Assembly (NCBI GenBank): GCA_022829145.1
Contig: CM040758.1
Coordinates: forward strand, 24,411,575 to 24,475,574
DNA length: 64,000 nt
DNA from: Albula goreensis
Lineage: Eukaryota; Chordata; Actinopteri; Albuliformes; Albulidae
Direction of reading: 5' to 3'
A model generated the notes under the pieces. It ran no database searches. It was given only the letters and a program-made list of their open reading frames with translations, and was not told the DNA's origin. Numbering within the stretch: position 1 is the first letter of the stretch; the number at the start of each line of letters is the position of its first letter. Positions 1 to 14,200 of the stretch are shown one piece after another. Made by a program: the position numbers and the translations under genes.

Positions 1-688
1 CAAAGCATTAATGTACTCCTAAATATTGAACACAAATGTTTTCTGCACTATTCAAATCCAAGATTAACAGCTAGTCCTCACTACCACCCATGTAGAGTCC
101 CTTCTGTTATAGGTGCAATATCTGTTGACATTTTTTAAGCCAGATGTATATATCATTTCTACCATTTTTATTATTAAAGGTTCGAGCATTTTTATGAAGC
201 CAGTCACACTTTATTAAATGTTATTGCAGTTCTTCTATTTTTTATTTTGTAAAATATCCTATGGTTAGCCATTCCACCTATTGTCCATGTTGCAGTATAA
301 TAAACCTACCTCTTAATCCATCATCAACAAAATCTCAACAACATTAGATTCCAAATTGAAGTGAGCAAGATTTGGATGTAGCATGTTTGTTGGATGACCA
401 TACTGTAAAATTAGGTGGCCTGTTCACTGTCATGTTCCATGGAATATTTTGTGTATTTCTAAAGGGATCAGACAATAAATTTATCAAGATCTGTGGAGCT
501 CAACATTGAGAATCAAAATTATTTGTTCTTATTGTCAGAAAGATCCTTTTTTCACATTTACGTGAGTTACAATGTACATATTACTGGATTTGAAAAATAT
601 ACACAGATGTGAAAGACAACTCCTTTTGAAATGCATGTTATTTGTACAGAACTGAAGCATTGCAACTTTGTGATTTGCTTTGTCACCG

Positions 689-960
689 TATAAGAGGTGT
701 GGCTTTTAAATGACGAGACTGGGCTTATCTAAGTCGAACCACAGTGTGCGTGCGTGAACCACACGGTATACATTGACCAATGGGCAAGCATAAACACCCC
801 ATGAAATTTTGTCAGCTCACGTCTTCAGTTCGCTGTTACGCATCGCTTGAAGTGGACATGTTTTTCTGACATGACGTAAAAATGATCACCTCAAAAATTG
901 AGCAATGCAAAAAAATGTAATTACTGCATTAGTCTCATTATTTAAAAGCCACACCTTATA
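689..960. repeat. Inverted repeat, two ~30 bp arms about 210 bp apart
   Basis: The arm at 689-720 is matched by its reverse complement at 931-960. They differ by two substitutions and one 2-bp gap. The shared core is AAGCCACACC followed by a TTATA end, read on the right arm. The outer flanks do not match clearly, so transposon ends and target duplications could not be defined. It may be a decayed MITE or a stem-loop-forming relic. Confidence 0.55.
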
Positions 961-2555
961 TTTTCCCTTTTGTTGCTCAATGTTCACATTTTCTTTGTTT
1001 CCCCCAACCGTACATTGTACTATCATTATTTTGTTTGCCTTTTCTATTTTACCTTTAACACTGCCCACTCACACTCAAGAAACAATCAGAATTTTAACAA
1101 AGCCTAATTATTGCCTTGGATTTAATCATTGTATATAACTGCGTATTAAATTACCTAAAAAGACCTCCTTATGACAAGTTTCCAACCGCATTACGGTTAA
1201 AAAAGCCCAACATAATATATAAACTGACTTTGATTAATTAATATATTCCACCCAGGGGTAGTCTCTCAACAAAAATTACTGTTCTCATAAATGCCCTCGA
1301 AAGCGTGTAACATTTGACCAACACTGGACGAATATACTATTCAGTCAAACTCCATGGTTCCCTTAATTTCAGCCAACTTGTATTTCTTTGGCAGTTGTCA
1401 ACTACTCTGTCTATATGTTGTGGGTGTGAAATAGAATTTTATTCACGGCCTATGTATGGTAACCATCCAAAACAGACAATAAATATATTTAAATGTATTT
1501 GCACACTTAAAAATAAAATCCAGGATATTCAGAAGTAATTTGGCCCCATTCACAATCAAGGCAATTAAAGTAACAGCTGTCATCTAATAAGGCTGATGGA
1601 GAAAGCCCAAGTCCTGAGAGTGACATCTCTTCAGTCTGAGGTCTCGGTCAGAACTGGATCTTTACACAGTATTTATGCCGGGGACCATCTCATGCAGAGT
1701 GAGATCCCATGAACTGCTTGACTGGTGGAGCGACTACCACATGACAGTCCCAAGATTTTACTCTCCACGGCAAAAACACAATTAGTTAAATCCAGTAAAT
1801 CACTACTAGCTCCAGCCCAAAACCTCAGTTTCCCCTTGCACTAATTCAGCATTGACAGCATAGTAGTTACGATTACCTTATCACTTGCATTAAGCATTAT
1901 ATATAAAAAAAAAAACAAAATGCAAAAGTTGACACTGGCCTTGAGACTGCAATTTTGGGAATCTCCAGTCAATAAGACTGAGAAATGAAAACCCATCTCC
2001 CCTTCCCCGAAATACCTCAACATGTAAACATGCTGTACGACTCTGCTCAGCCTCAGCTACGATCAGGTTGTCATCTTCATCTGCATGCTTTGAAAACTTC
2101 TGACAATTAAGTTTTCTGCGCACAGCCAACACATTCTTCTGTAAGGAAAAACTTCACAGAAGCCACAATCGTCCCGATTGTGATTTGTTTACATTTGTAT
2201 GCAGCCCGTTTGAGCCACTGTAAATATTTTTTTTTTTTTTTAGTGGATGGTTTGAATGCAGGCTGCAAGCACTAATGCAATCACAACTGTGCAATCATTG
2301 TGGAAGAATCAACTACTTTTTAAATCTTTGAGCATTCTGCAAGATACCTTTGAAATTAATGTTATCAGTCCTGTGCTAAACTTCAACTGCATTCGTTCTA
2401 CTGCCGTGCAACATGGCAAAGGGGGTCACTTGAGGCTCATTGTCACTGGACGCCTGGAGTCCGAAATACCTTGGTGCTACGTGTGGTGTTTCAAGTATTT
2501 TACATACTTGCCGTTACAGAAAAGCTTGTAACAAAGGCCTAGTGTCTCTAGAACA

Positions 2556-2561
2556 ATAAAC
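2556..2561 (+). terminator. Possible polyadenylation signal of a convergent + strand gene
   Basis: AATAAA on the + strand, about 200 bp beyond the NCAPG stop codon on the opposite strand. It would end a + strand transcript such as LCORL if one exists here. The hexamer alone is weak evidence. Confidence 0.25.
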
Positions 2562-2655
2562 GTTTTGCAACTCATGGTTTGGAATGCTTCTGGTTTTTTT
2601 TGTGAGGTTTTCAAGTGTCACAAATGCTCCCAACATTTACAAAGGGATAGGGTCC

Positions 2656-2661
2656 TTTATT
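2656..2661 (-). terminator. NCAPG: NCAPG polyadenylation signal (AATAAA)
   Basis: TTTATT on the + strand reads AATAAA on the minus strand, about 100 bp past the NCAPG stop at 2757-2759. It is the first canonical hexamer downstream, implying a short 3' UTR. Confidence 0.55.
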
Positions 2662-2756
2662 ATTTGAGAAAGATAAATAACATGTCTATAGACGCAAGCA
2701 AAGACACATACAAAGAGAACATATCTAAAAGCTTAAGGCAACGTTAGGAAAGGAGG

Positions 2757-5700
2757 TTAGGATCCGTTTGCTTCTTGACTCATCAGGGTGCTCAGATCGA
2801 GCTTGGTCTTCTCCAGTGCTGCTGCTTTGGCCCGTCTGGATGCCCTGGTGGCTCGAGCCGCTGATTCCGGTACATTCTCCTCATCACTACGAACACACAT
2901 TTACGATGCACTGAGCTGCCATCTCTACACATTTCGCCTGTAGCGGTAACACAGTCAGCTAATGACACACGTAACTACAGTTGGGGCACTGCGGATGACC
3001 TGATTTTCAACAGGAAAATGCCACACACAATATTCTTATAGACAAAGTCAACCAAGATTTCAGTCTTTTAGCGTTTCCAAAAATAAATATTAATAACATT
3101 AAGAATAACACGTGTACCTGTCATCAGAAGATTCCCTGGCCTTACTGGACTTCCTTACTGCCACTTTTGCTGTGGTAGCTTTTCTTTGGCCTGAAAGAAA
3201 CCAGACAAGAACATTTACTCAACACTTCCATATTGAAGAAGGAAAAAAAAAAAAAAAAATGATGCACTCATCCCCCCCCCCCCCCCTTTTTTTGGGGGCA
3301 GTTTCTGTTCAGCTGAAGGCTTTCGACGCGGGTCTGGAAAGGAGCACTCAGGCAGCTGCAATATATCAACTTACTGTACATTGAGCTCAGAGGACTGGAA
3401 ACAACACTGGAAATGTAGGTGATAGGTCACTCAGTGCAACCGCAATGAAGCCAGATAAGCTGTGTGAACTGGATGACTTGTGAACGTGTCCTGAACACGT
3501 TATGCGTGTATTAAAGGATTTTCTTAACGACAGCAACGTACTGGCCGTTTCAGAACAACAAAGCTGCCATTTTCCTGCTTGTTTTTTTTTTTTTTTTTTT
3601 TGCAGACTAATTACCCGACTTAAAAACCAGGTCATAAGTCTGGAAATGATAGGATCGTCTTTATTCCAGCAAAATATTGATTATAATTACTAAATCTTAA
3701 ATTAAAATGTGTTTTTAAAAAGGCAATTATTCACACTAGCTTGTATACAAATCAGACCACACTATTTTATTTTTAAATCAAGCAAAGATACAGGGTTTTC
3801 TAAACAACTGAATATCCATTTAATTTCATTATTAACATTGTTAGCCTGTAAAGGTTTGCCATTACACACAAACTTCATTTAGGCTTCCAGACATATTACA
3901 TTATTCTGCAAAATGTCCAATTAGAACAACTATGAAATGTAGGATTTAAGAAAAATCTGTACCTCGCTTGGGCCGTTTGGCAGCTATCATGTTCTCCTCA
4001 CAGCTCTGCACATCTGTGGAGAATGAAGTGTAAATGCACATGAAGGATCTGCATGCCATGAGCTGAAGCTGGGAGTCAAAAACGGACATGCCTCGTCATT
4101 AGATCTGCCAGAAGCTATTACAGGCTAATGTTCTTCTTAAACTTATGAGAGAACCAAGACTACGATCACACCCGCTATGCAGGGCCAAAGGCAATACCTT
4201 TGCTTATGTAACTGAGTATTTTATTATCCAAAATAAAGCCCCATTCAGACTGCCATCTCTTTCAAGGGTGACTTAGCCAAGAAAGAAACATAAACCAACA
4301 CATGAAAGCATACAAAAGACACATGACAAAAAACAATCACTTAAAACAGTGTTAAAAATGTATTGCACCTTATTCTGTAATGCATGAATACGGGTGCGTA
4401 ACTCCGTAACTGTCCTGAAAATGGTGATAAGAGGTCCGACACCGAACCGTTCCCGTAACATGTTCCAAAACCCAGGTTCATAATGAAGTAAAGGTCGCTC
4501 AGATGAAATCTTACCTTCCCTGTCTTCAGTTTCATCCAACACCTGCCCGGGGACATTGTTACCCTGGGTCACGCCACTTCTGTCCTTTGGGACTCCCTTC
4601 AGCTGACAAAGGACTTTTTCAACGGCCCTCACACAGATCTTGTCGTTTACCTTCTGCAAACGGAGGGGAACATAATGGAGTGGTCATTAGCCAGGATGGG
4701 GCTGTATTGGACTTTAGATCATTCACTGTAATAGAGGCTTCCCTGTGAGAGCAGATTTTCATTGCAAGGTGAAGTGATTAAACGGCAGAGGGGAGGGAGG
4801 CAGGGAGACTTTCAACACAAGCACAAGACACTTACTCACAAGGTGGTTTGCCTTCTAGAACCAATATTGTCACACGAAATGCCTCTACACACTATTTTGG
4901 GTTTCATATTTCAGATCAAAGCATTTTGAGACTACCTCAGATGGTATGAATCAGGTTTTTTCCAAGTTCAGGAAAGAAATGCAATATTAATACTGCATAA
5001 ACAAGAGTGACCCTTTCCACCTCTCACAACCTATTTGTCAAAACATAAGTCACTGACAAACTATGTACTACGCTGCAGGAAATAAAACATCCAGACCACT
5101 GACTCCCTCACTGTTATGCTTAAAGGATGAAAATACATTTGTTTTCTCCTAAAGCTCCATTTAGCTTGACAGAAAAAACTTAATGTGAATTTTCTCCATT
5201 TTCTGTCAACTTTCTTCAACTTCTGAGCTTATATCGCTAGCCTGTATATAAGCTTTTTTGTTTTAATTTTTTTTACCTTGATGCATTCTATAAAAATGCC
5301 TTAATCGTGTTACATACAACGTGATATTTTGTTAAGAACAAGCAGACCATGTTAAGTGATGTTATGAATAGACTGATGTTGCACTTCCCCATGTAATCAG
5401 CCTGCTGAAACGCTGACGTGTTAGAGCACCCCCAACAGGCCGCTCACCTGCACGACATCCTCCAGGAGCAGCAGCAGGTCCTTCTTGGCCATACTGTCCT
5501 GGGTGCTGAGCTGCAGGGAGCCCAGGCTCTTGGCATACAGCCGAATCTCAGGGGCCGTGGGGTCGTTCAGAATCTCGTTACACAGACGCACGGCTAGGGA
5601 GTCGTGCACAGACAAGTCCTGCAAGGGCGTTAAATAAAAAAACATGTCAGAGCAACGTTTTACACACCTGCACATTCTTCCTCATTTACACTCAACAGTG

Positions 5701-8208
5701 TAATGTGTGTGAGGAGCAGGGCTTTAGAATTTGAAGCTCCCAGTCTCCAAAAAATTTGAGGGTACATTTATAAATTAAGAAAAGTGACTTTTTGCAAACA
5801 CATGACAAATAACTTTGAACACTGTCAATGACTTTTGCCATTTTCATAAAAGGGCTTTTACTTTAAATTCATAATACCTGGAAACCAGCGTCCTTGTTGG
5901 GCTGGATTAAGGCGCTTGGTCTCGTCAGTTCCATGAACAGCTCTGCCACGTTTGAGATGTCAACCTCGGCCAACGGCGACGTGGCGGGGGCGTTCAGCAG
6001 AGTCTGCAGGGTTGGGAGGAAGCTTTCCTCAAAGCACTCCTGATTGGACCTGGGGGCCGAGTACGAAACGGAGCACATTTTATGCTGCACTGCAACAAAC
6101 CTCTCTCCAAACCATCCAATCCAAAATCGCCCACTTTTTATTAGGGAACACCCTGTGCTTCTAACGGCCTGTGTGACTGCTTGGTTAACGTTTACATTTC
6201 GGCACTTAGCAGATGCTCTTTTGAGAGGGGACTTGAAGCAGAGCACATAAAAGGTTAGGCAAAAGACCAGAGATAATGGCAAGAAAACAATGTCACAAGT
6301 GTAATGGTCACATAAACATACAGTATAATGTATAATGCAATGGAAGGTCCACTGAGGGATTGAGGATATGGCGCTGTAAGTAGCAAATGGATTTGGGGGC
6401 ACAGTGTTAAATGTTGCTTTAAGTGGAGCTATTCACAGAGATCAGGGTTTATTGATCCAAGATGCAGTTTAAGATTTAAGGTGAATTCTCGCGTTGCAGG
6501 GGGATAGAGACAGAAGATCGCACTGTCGTGATTATTTGTTGCCACTCATCTCGCCACTTTGGGCGAGTGCAGAGGAGGAAATTGCAGCGATGTAATGTAA
6601 TGGGTAGCGAGCTGGGCTTATAACTCAGAGGTTGCAGGTTCAGTGCCCAGGTGAGCTCCCATGAGTAAGACACTTTACCTAAATTGCTTTGGTAAATAAC
6701 CAGCCACATAAACGGAAGGTGAAGTAAAGTGCGTTTTGGGTCTAGGCCTCGGCTAAAGGCCTAAAAGGCAGCTGCAAGTACATGAGCAGCACTGAGTGCT
6801 CTACCTGCTCTCTCGAGAGTACAGCTGGAAGAAGACACCCAAACAGTGGCGCAGGCGGGTGTCGTCCTCCGTCACAGGGTTGTACCACAGGAGGATGAGG
6901 CGGGACAGGAGCTTGGGGCTAGAGAGCCTGCCGGAGTACATGAGCTTAGCCAGGCCCTCTGCGGTCTCAGTCCTCAGGTCTGAAATCTGCACACAGAGAG
7001 GGGTGGGGTAAGAACTCGGCACTGTCCGTTCTCAAATATTCACCATTAAAGATATTCAAATGTGGAGTCCTAATTCTAAGATGCAGGATTCTCAACCTCT
7101 AGGGCAATATCAGGTCATGTACACATGTCTAATGAAATAAAAGCCACACAAACCTTTGCCCACAGAAACGCTGACATTAAAAACCATTAATAACAGGCAT
7201 GTGTAATGCAGGCCATCGTGCTGACTGTGCCGCAGGTTTGGGAAGCACTAACACACAAACCCGAGGGCGTATATGCTCGAGTAACTCGTACCTCACTGTC
7301 CAGGAACTCAGAGAGCATTCTAAGAATGGCCTGCACCGTGCTCTCGCCCTCGCTGTCGGCCTCCTTAGTGCCCCCGCTGGGCTGGTCCTCCTCTGAGCCC
7401 GAGTCCTCAGCCGGCGGGGACGTGGGCCGCTCTCTCACGGCGTCCAGCCCGTTCAGGTGCAGCTGGTCGATGATGGACTTCAGGGCGCTCACTCTGATCT
7501 TCGGCTCGTCCAGCTGCGCGATCTGTGGCACAGTGTGGAGACCATTTGTAACTCATTTTGAAAGTGCCAAAATACAATAATTTTAAGGATTTCTTAAATC
7601 AGACCTTTTATTGACTGAAAATGGTACCAACATCATCACTGCCTTATTTTCGATATTCATTTTTATGTGTATTTTTTTAAACGGAGCACCTGCATTAAGC
7701 ATGTATAAACCATCATGTAAATCAATCAGTGATGAAAAAAGTGTAACATGTCCCTCTTCCATCTTTTAATCTCATGCTGTGGTTCAGTTAACCAGTCAGT
7801 CAGTATCTCTGAGGTTCACATCTCTGGAGGTCATACAGTAAATGACAGAGCGTGTTGCTCTGGGTCGTACCTGCAGAAGCAGCACCAGATGCCTGTTAGC
7901 CAGGTCCTTGCTGTGGAGAGCACAGGTGCCAAGGCACACCACCGCCATGTTCCGCACTGCAGGGTGAGCGTTGGCTATGGAAGGCAGGATCTGCAGGGAG
8001 GAAGGGATTGAATCAAAGACACTAATGTTTACCTCTGACTAACCTCGGAAAATTAAGCCAAAAACCGTTCATTAAGCATGCATTAAACCCCACATTATGA
8101 CTGGAATAATGTAGCATGTTCAAAATCCTTTTATGTCATGCTAGCTTATCTCAGTGGGTTTTGAGATGTTGGCAAGTAATCCATAGCACTGTTAATGTTC
8201 CACATGCT

Positions 8209-8249
<41 letters not shown>

Positions 8250-11200
8250 AATTGGCTTCACTTCTATTCGTTTAAATTTTAAGACATTCAATTTTGCATA
8301 CTTTCTTCCAAAGATGACACACACGCACGCACACACACAATATTAATAGTAATCATTCATGCCTGACCCTGGAAGCCTGAAAAAAAACCAATTGTGGAAT
8401 AAGCCCAGGCAATCATTTAAAAATCCATACAAAAAATGCATAATGCTTTATATATTTTTTTTTTATTAAAAAAAATTATGTAAAGGACATACCAAAGACT
8501 CAAGGATTGCATTCATAGTGGGGCCGATTCCTTTCTTAATTGACATCTGCTTGAGAAGCTCGGAGCACATTGTCAGGCATTTGAGCAAGGTCTCTGGGTC
8601 GTTCTTCGGGAACATGAAAAATACATTTCACATCAGTACAAGAATACCCCGACCAATCAATACAAAGACAGTTATAGCGACTTACAAAAGACTTTCAGAG
8701 TTGCAGACAAATTTTCATCTAAAAAAGAACATTAATAAAGAAATGTAGCCGCTCAGAAATGTTTCGATTTCAAGTGCCGTATCTTGCAAAGCAGGAACTC
8801 ACCTTGAGCCAGCTGTCCAGCTTTGCAGCCAGCAAGCAGATTAAATAAGGATTAAAAGAGGACTCGAGTCACACTTGGACTTGAAGTAGCTGATTATTTG
8901 TTAAGAATGTGTTGGGTAATTGGTCGAATGAAGGGAAAAACTCCTCAGGACTTTTACCTTTGTACTGTTTATAGATGCTTGCTCACTTATGCCGTTCTCA
9001 TGGTTTGCTACACACATCTCCGATCTGGCCGACTGTTCAAGAGAATTTCCCTGGCTGTTATACACAGCAGTCTTTCCAAATTGGAGAGACACCGTGGCAG
9101 AGATCTGGTCCAGAGGCCTCAGTCAATGCAAAAAAACAAACAAACTGGCAACTGCATGCAGAAAAGTGCGAGAGACGTCTGCTCCAGTGCACACAGGCAA
9201 AGAGTGCAGCACAGTGCACAGCAGAACAGCACTGATCCAAACCAGCTTTTTACAGGCAAGCACAGCCACTGAAGCACAAAAACAACACCTTGCACCGAGC
9301 TACAGCTATGACAAACTGTCAGCGACATCCAAGCCTTTCTTACCTTAAAAATGCAAATGAATTAAACATCAATGATCAGACACGGTCTTTGAATAATTCT
9401 TTGACAAAGTGAATAGTGAATTAAGCATAAAATGTCAGGATCCAAAAAAAATGAAAAAGGGCAATGTAAAATCAAGGAAACTAGAATAATAGGCGAGTAA
9501 ATCACCTCCATTACAGAGCATTTTGACTGTGGCACGGGCACGCTATGCATTTCTGCCAGAGAAATATACAGATATTTTCCTGTCTTTTTTGTGGCTGCAG
9601 AGAGCACGGGAAGGGGAGGGGCAATCATTTCCCCAGAGCATAACAAAGCTGACCTTCATCTTCAGCAAGCACAAAACCTCTAAAGGGATCTACTGCATGC
9701 ACAGGAATATATATATATAGGTTGTCAAGACCAGAGACAGTCATGGCATGATTTTTCCACAGGGCAAATTTGTCAAGACATAAACGGCATCCTAACTTCA
9801 CCACAGACATGCAGATGAAGGCATAGCCCCCCCATGCACTTTCTAAGCAGGCGCTAACTGATATACATCGTACTGAATTTCCCTGCAAGCTCTGCATCAT
9901 TTGATTCAGTACATTTTGCCCAACTGGCGGAAAAAAAAAGAATATAAATACAATAAAGCTTCTGTAGCAGCAACACCAATTTTGTGTTGTAATTAGCAGA
10001 AGCGTTTGCATCTAAGCTCGGCAGTCAAGCATCCAGAAATTGATTATTCTTGTTCCAAATAAAAGACATAAAAAAAGCATTCATTATGATGCGCAAGACA
10101 TGGAAAACAGCCAAAATTCAATTAAGCTCAAAAAGGCAACAAATGACACACACACACACGCAGGCATGCGCGATGTACCTTCTCCACACGGACTTCTTTC
10201 ATTTCTGGTTCCTCTGCCTCCTTCATCAGCTGGTTCTTCAGGTTCTCCAGCTCTGTGATGGTGTCTTTGAGCTCTGAGGCGCGGCTGAAGTCCTGGGCTG
10301 CGATGCAATCCTCTAGGGTCTGCTTCGCCTCGAATATCTTCACTTTCACCTCCGCCAGCTTCCCAAAAAGGTGTGCAGAATGTTCATACACCCGGCAACA
10401 TACTAATATACAGGCCACAATAACTAAAATGTTTAAACATGAGCCAGAATGTTGCCTTTAACAAAACCAGTAGTTATGCCAATTTTAATGGGTAAAGTAC
10501 TGCTTTTGGTATGGTTTGCAGTTTTGCATGAGCTAAAGGTTGAGAAAATTGGATTCTGCATCAAAAGCCTAAAAGGATAGGGTGGCCCATAAAAAAAAAA
10601 ACCCCAAAAACAAATCAGTATTAATTCCCATGTCAGCATCACCCTCAAGGTTACCATTAGATTTTATAAAGTACAGTACAATGATAAAAATGCAAGCGAA
10701 AGATGTTTTCATATAACACTTGAATATGAGAAGCACAGGGCAAAGCCACTACGTCATTGTCACTCACCCTGACTTGCCTCCTCCTGGTTTCGTTCTCGTC
10801 AACGGGATCGGCGACCGGGACAATCGGCTCTCGAACATCAGAGATGATCTCTGCCACCTTGTGTTCAGCACAAGTAAAATGTAGTTTAGGGTTAGTTCTC
10901 GCAAAAGAACGTTCTAGTGGCACTGCGCCACCGCGTTCTCTTTCCAGCACCACAGTCAGACAGGAGCCACATCAACTGATTTGGAAACAAACAAGCAAGC
11001 ATTGGTGAACAATTCATGCAATACAAGAGACTGAAAATGCAGGTGCTATTTCACAAATCCACTTCCAGGTTTGGAGGATGTGAGGCGCCACCTTGGTAAA
11101 AGGTTGTGGTGAAATTCTTGGGTGGGGCTGGGCCACAGACTATAATCGCTAACACAAGCCAGGACCATCTCCGTTTCACTTACAACTTGGATCCTGCGGT

Positions 11201-14200
11201 CGTCGTCCTTCAGGATGGTGACGAGCTTCTCCACTAGCAGGGCTACGAGGGAGGTGGGGGTGTTTGGGAGGGTTAGCATCTCCTGCAGCACGGCCAGCAC
11301 CCTCTTCCTGCAACACACAGTGATGAGGTATGAGACCAGGGGAAGCACGATCTGTTCACTGCTCTTTGTTATGCTGAGAGGGGCTGTCATTCTACCAGAC
11401 TTCACCTGCTCACCGTCAGTGAATCAATCACTGCATTTCACTGCACAGAGCAAAACCTTTTGATTCATTCATACAAGTCAGTGACGGGCAGCTAATTGTA
11501 AGATCCACTCATTACGGCTTGCCTGGAACTCCATGCACTATCACAAGTCAGTACAAGTGAATGCTCGTCTGGTACAGTTTCGGTTTTCTGATCATCTACA
11601 CATGGAAAAGGAGAAGCTTCAGTTTGGAATTCGATAAGACTGTACACATTACCTTCCACCCTCTTCCACAGTGTCCAGACAGCCCACAAGATGAATCAGC
11701 TCTTGACCGATGAACTCCTTTGTCATGGCCTGCTCCACTCTGGTGTAGTCGGCCCTCTGCTCCTCTGTGAGAACGGGAATGCTCTTCAGGTACCTGCGAA
11801 GACAAGGACGGCATTTCAGCCGCATATGAAACCTCTGTAACCTTCGGTGGTAGACGGGAAAGACATCATGTTGAACATTTCTCTTTTAGCGGAGCCACTA
11901 TATTCCACTGCCTTCCCAGGCACACAAGGAGATTGCACCCGTTCCGGAGCCTCCTAAAATACTCTTTAAACCTGTCTGCAGACAGCGTAAATTTTCATAG
12001 ACAGCACCACTTACCCATACAGGTACTCAGCGAATATGGCTGCTTCAGGCAGAAGCTGGTCTAGCATCTCCTCCCCCTCATCTCCTTTAGCCTTGACGAA
12101 CTGGCAGAGCGCCCTCCAGTACAGCACCTTCTCACAGGTCAGGCTGTCCTCAGGGATCAGCTTCCTGTAGCGTGCACACAAACACACACACGCTTACTTT
12201 AGTGCCACATGTTACTGCAGTTTGAGCTGTGTGTATCAAACACAGAAGGAGCTGTCACAGATGAAATCGTTCCAGATTTTGTAGATATGCTGATTTTCAG
12301 ACCTTTAATATCTAAAGGGACAACAATATTTGTTTTATTGCTAAACATTTTCACCTGCTATTAGCTGTCAAAATGTGCTACAGCTCTTGATGTGTGTGAC
12401 TATGGCCTGCTGTATCAGATGTTCAAAATCCTGTGCTTTTCCCCTAATAAAAATAAAGAAATATAACATAACTGCATTGAGTAATATGCCTTTTTGCTCA
12501 GTGGAAATGTTTTCTTTTCTTAAACATGAAAAGCAAAGTGTATCAGCCTTGTCACTTGCTCCTCAACACTGGAAAAAGTTTGTGAGAGACAGCCCGTAAA
12601 TTTCACTGCCATTGCTACAAAGTGCACTGTGTGTCACTGTTGCACTAATTGAGTCCGTCTCAGTATTCAGTCTGTTAGAGGAGATTTTAAACTAGCGTTA
12701 AAAATGTAAGACCTGACTGAGGCCATTACAGATCCCATGGCACAAATTTGCCAATACTGCATGGTTCTCTGCTGCTCTTTAGAAATTCCTTATCTATCCA
12801 TCTAATTACATTCCCAGTTTAATTGACCAAATAAATCCTGTTCCCAGCCTAGCTGGTGTGCAGTGAGGGGCCGGCCACAAAATGGCTGCCATACATCAGG
12901 CAGGTGGGAGTAACACATTGGCAGTGGATGAAGAGTTTCCCACATTTCACTACAAAGCACTCGGCTCTGCAAAACAGCAGCTTTATAAACGATGTTCTTT
13001 TTTTTTTTTTTTTGCTACAAAGCTGCATACTCTCCTCACAGATGGCCAAAACCGATCTGCCACCATCCCCAGGCCTGTCGCATGCCACCAAGCTTTCACA
13101 ACATGTGAAAGACGCAATGCTGACAGCAAAATCGTTGAGGAGGTTTCTTGGATGCTACAAATAGTGAACATAATAAATTAAGCTAAATCACCACTGTGTT
13201 TTTTTGCTTCTCGTGCGAGAGAACTATGGTATGAATGAAAATATAGGCTGTGGCTTTGCAATTCAATCAAAAAACAAAAAAAAGTGTCACCTACATACTA
13301 CCAACCTACACACACATTGTTCCAGGTGCATGTTCTTACTTCACTAAACATCATAGATTTCAGCTGTCAAGTGCCTGCTTTTGTGGAAAATACTATTGTG
13401 GTTTCATACTGTGTTCAAAAAAATCTATTTCTGCATCTGTGTCAATGGACAACCATGAGAACAGGAAGAATAAAGGGTAACAGGTATATTTATTGTTCGT
13501 CTCGGAGTGTGAAGAAATGAAAATAACCAATCACCTTTGAGAAAATGCAGTCCTTACCTGCAGGTTGCCACTGGCAACAGCATATGTGCTCAACCAATAA
13601 CATATAAAGACTGACCTGCCAGAGTTTAAATTTGACATATTGTCTTTGCATCTTTTGCTACTTGATTTAAAATCACCTAAACGTTGAAAAGTATGCTAGT
13701 TTTTAGACTTGGTTCATTGTACAGTGTCATGTTAAAACTATAGGATGTGATAAATGAGCTCAAGAATGTCAGGCCGAATGAGGAGGGCTGTTAAACCGCA
13801 GTGTGCTGGGGGTTCAGAGCGGGGTTCTGGGGCAGACCTGGCATCCAGGCTCAGACGGTCCTGGAGGAGCTCCTCGGTGCTGAACAAGCTGAAGATGCTG
13901 CTGAGGGCAGTGACGGCAGCCCCCGGGCTGTTCTCCACGTCCAGTCTGTGCAGAAGCTCCAGCACGTCGTCCTGCGACAGCCTCAGCCAGGCCAGCAGCA
14001 GCTTCCTCTGCACCACCTCCTTCACTGCGACTGGAGGCCCCGCCCCCGCCACACGCAAGTTAGTAACATGTACACATGCATACAGACAGCATACAAACAT
14101 ACGCACACAGAGATTCAGACAGTTTTAAGCACACAGCTCTTCCTTTAGGCAAAGTTATTATTCAATAAATCTCTACAAGAAGAGTGCTCTCCTTTCTGCA

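Larger units (their letters stand above)
1..2655. other. Left flank: non-coding, gene content unresolved
   Basis: No ORF here resembles a known protein and none is longer than about 91 codons. The stretch is AT-rich, with poly-T and poly-A runs (for example about 2227-2242) and an inverted repeat at 689-960. In human, LCORL lies next to NCAPG and is transcribed towards it, so this could be the 3' UTR of a convergent + strand gene. An AATAAA on the + strand at 2556-2561 would fit that. Nothing in the sequence proves it. Confidence 0.4.

Noticed and set aside
1-2655. LCORL as a confident gene call
   Set aside because: Expected from human synteny, but no LCORL coding sequence was recognised; only a possible 3' UTR could lie here.
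8898-9348. Cluster of 60-124-codon ORFs inside an NCAPG intron
   Set aside because: ORFs overlap in several frames on both strands, show no similarity, and lie between two well-joined NCAPG exons.
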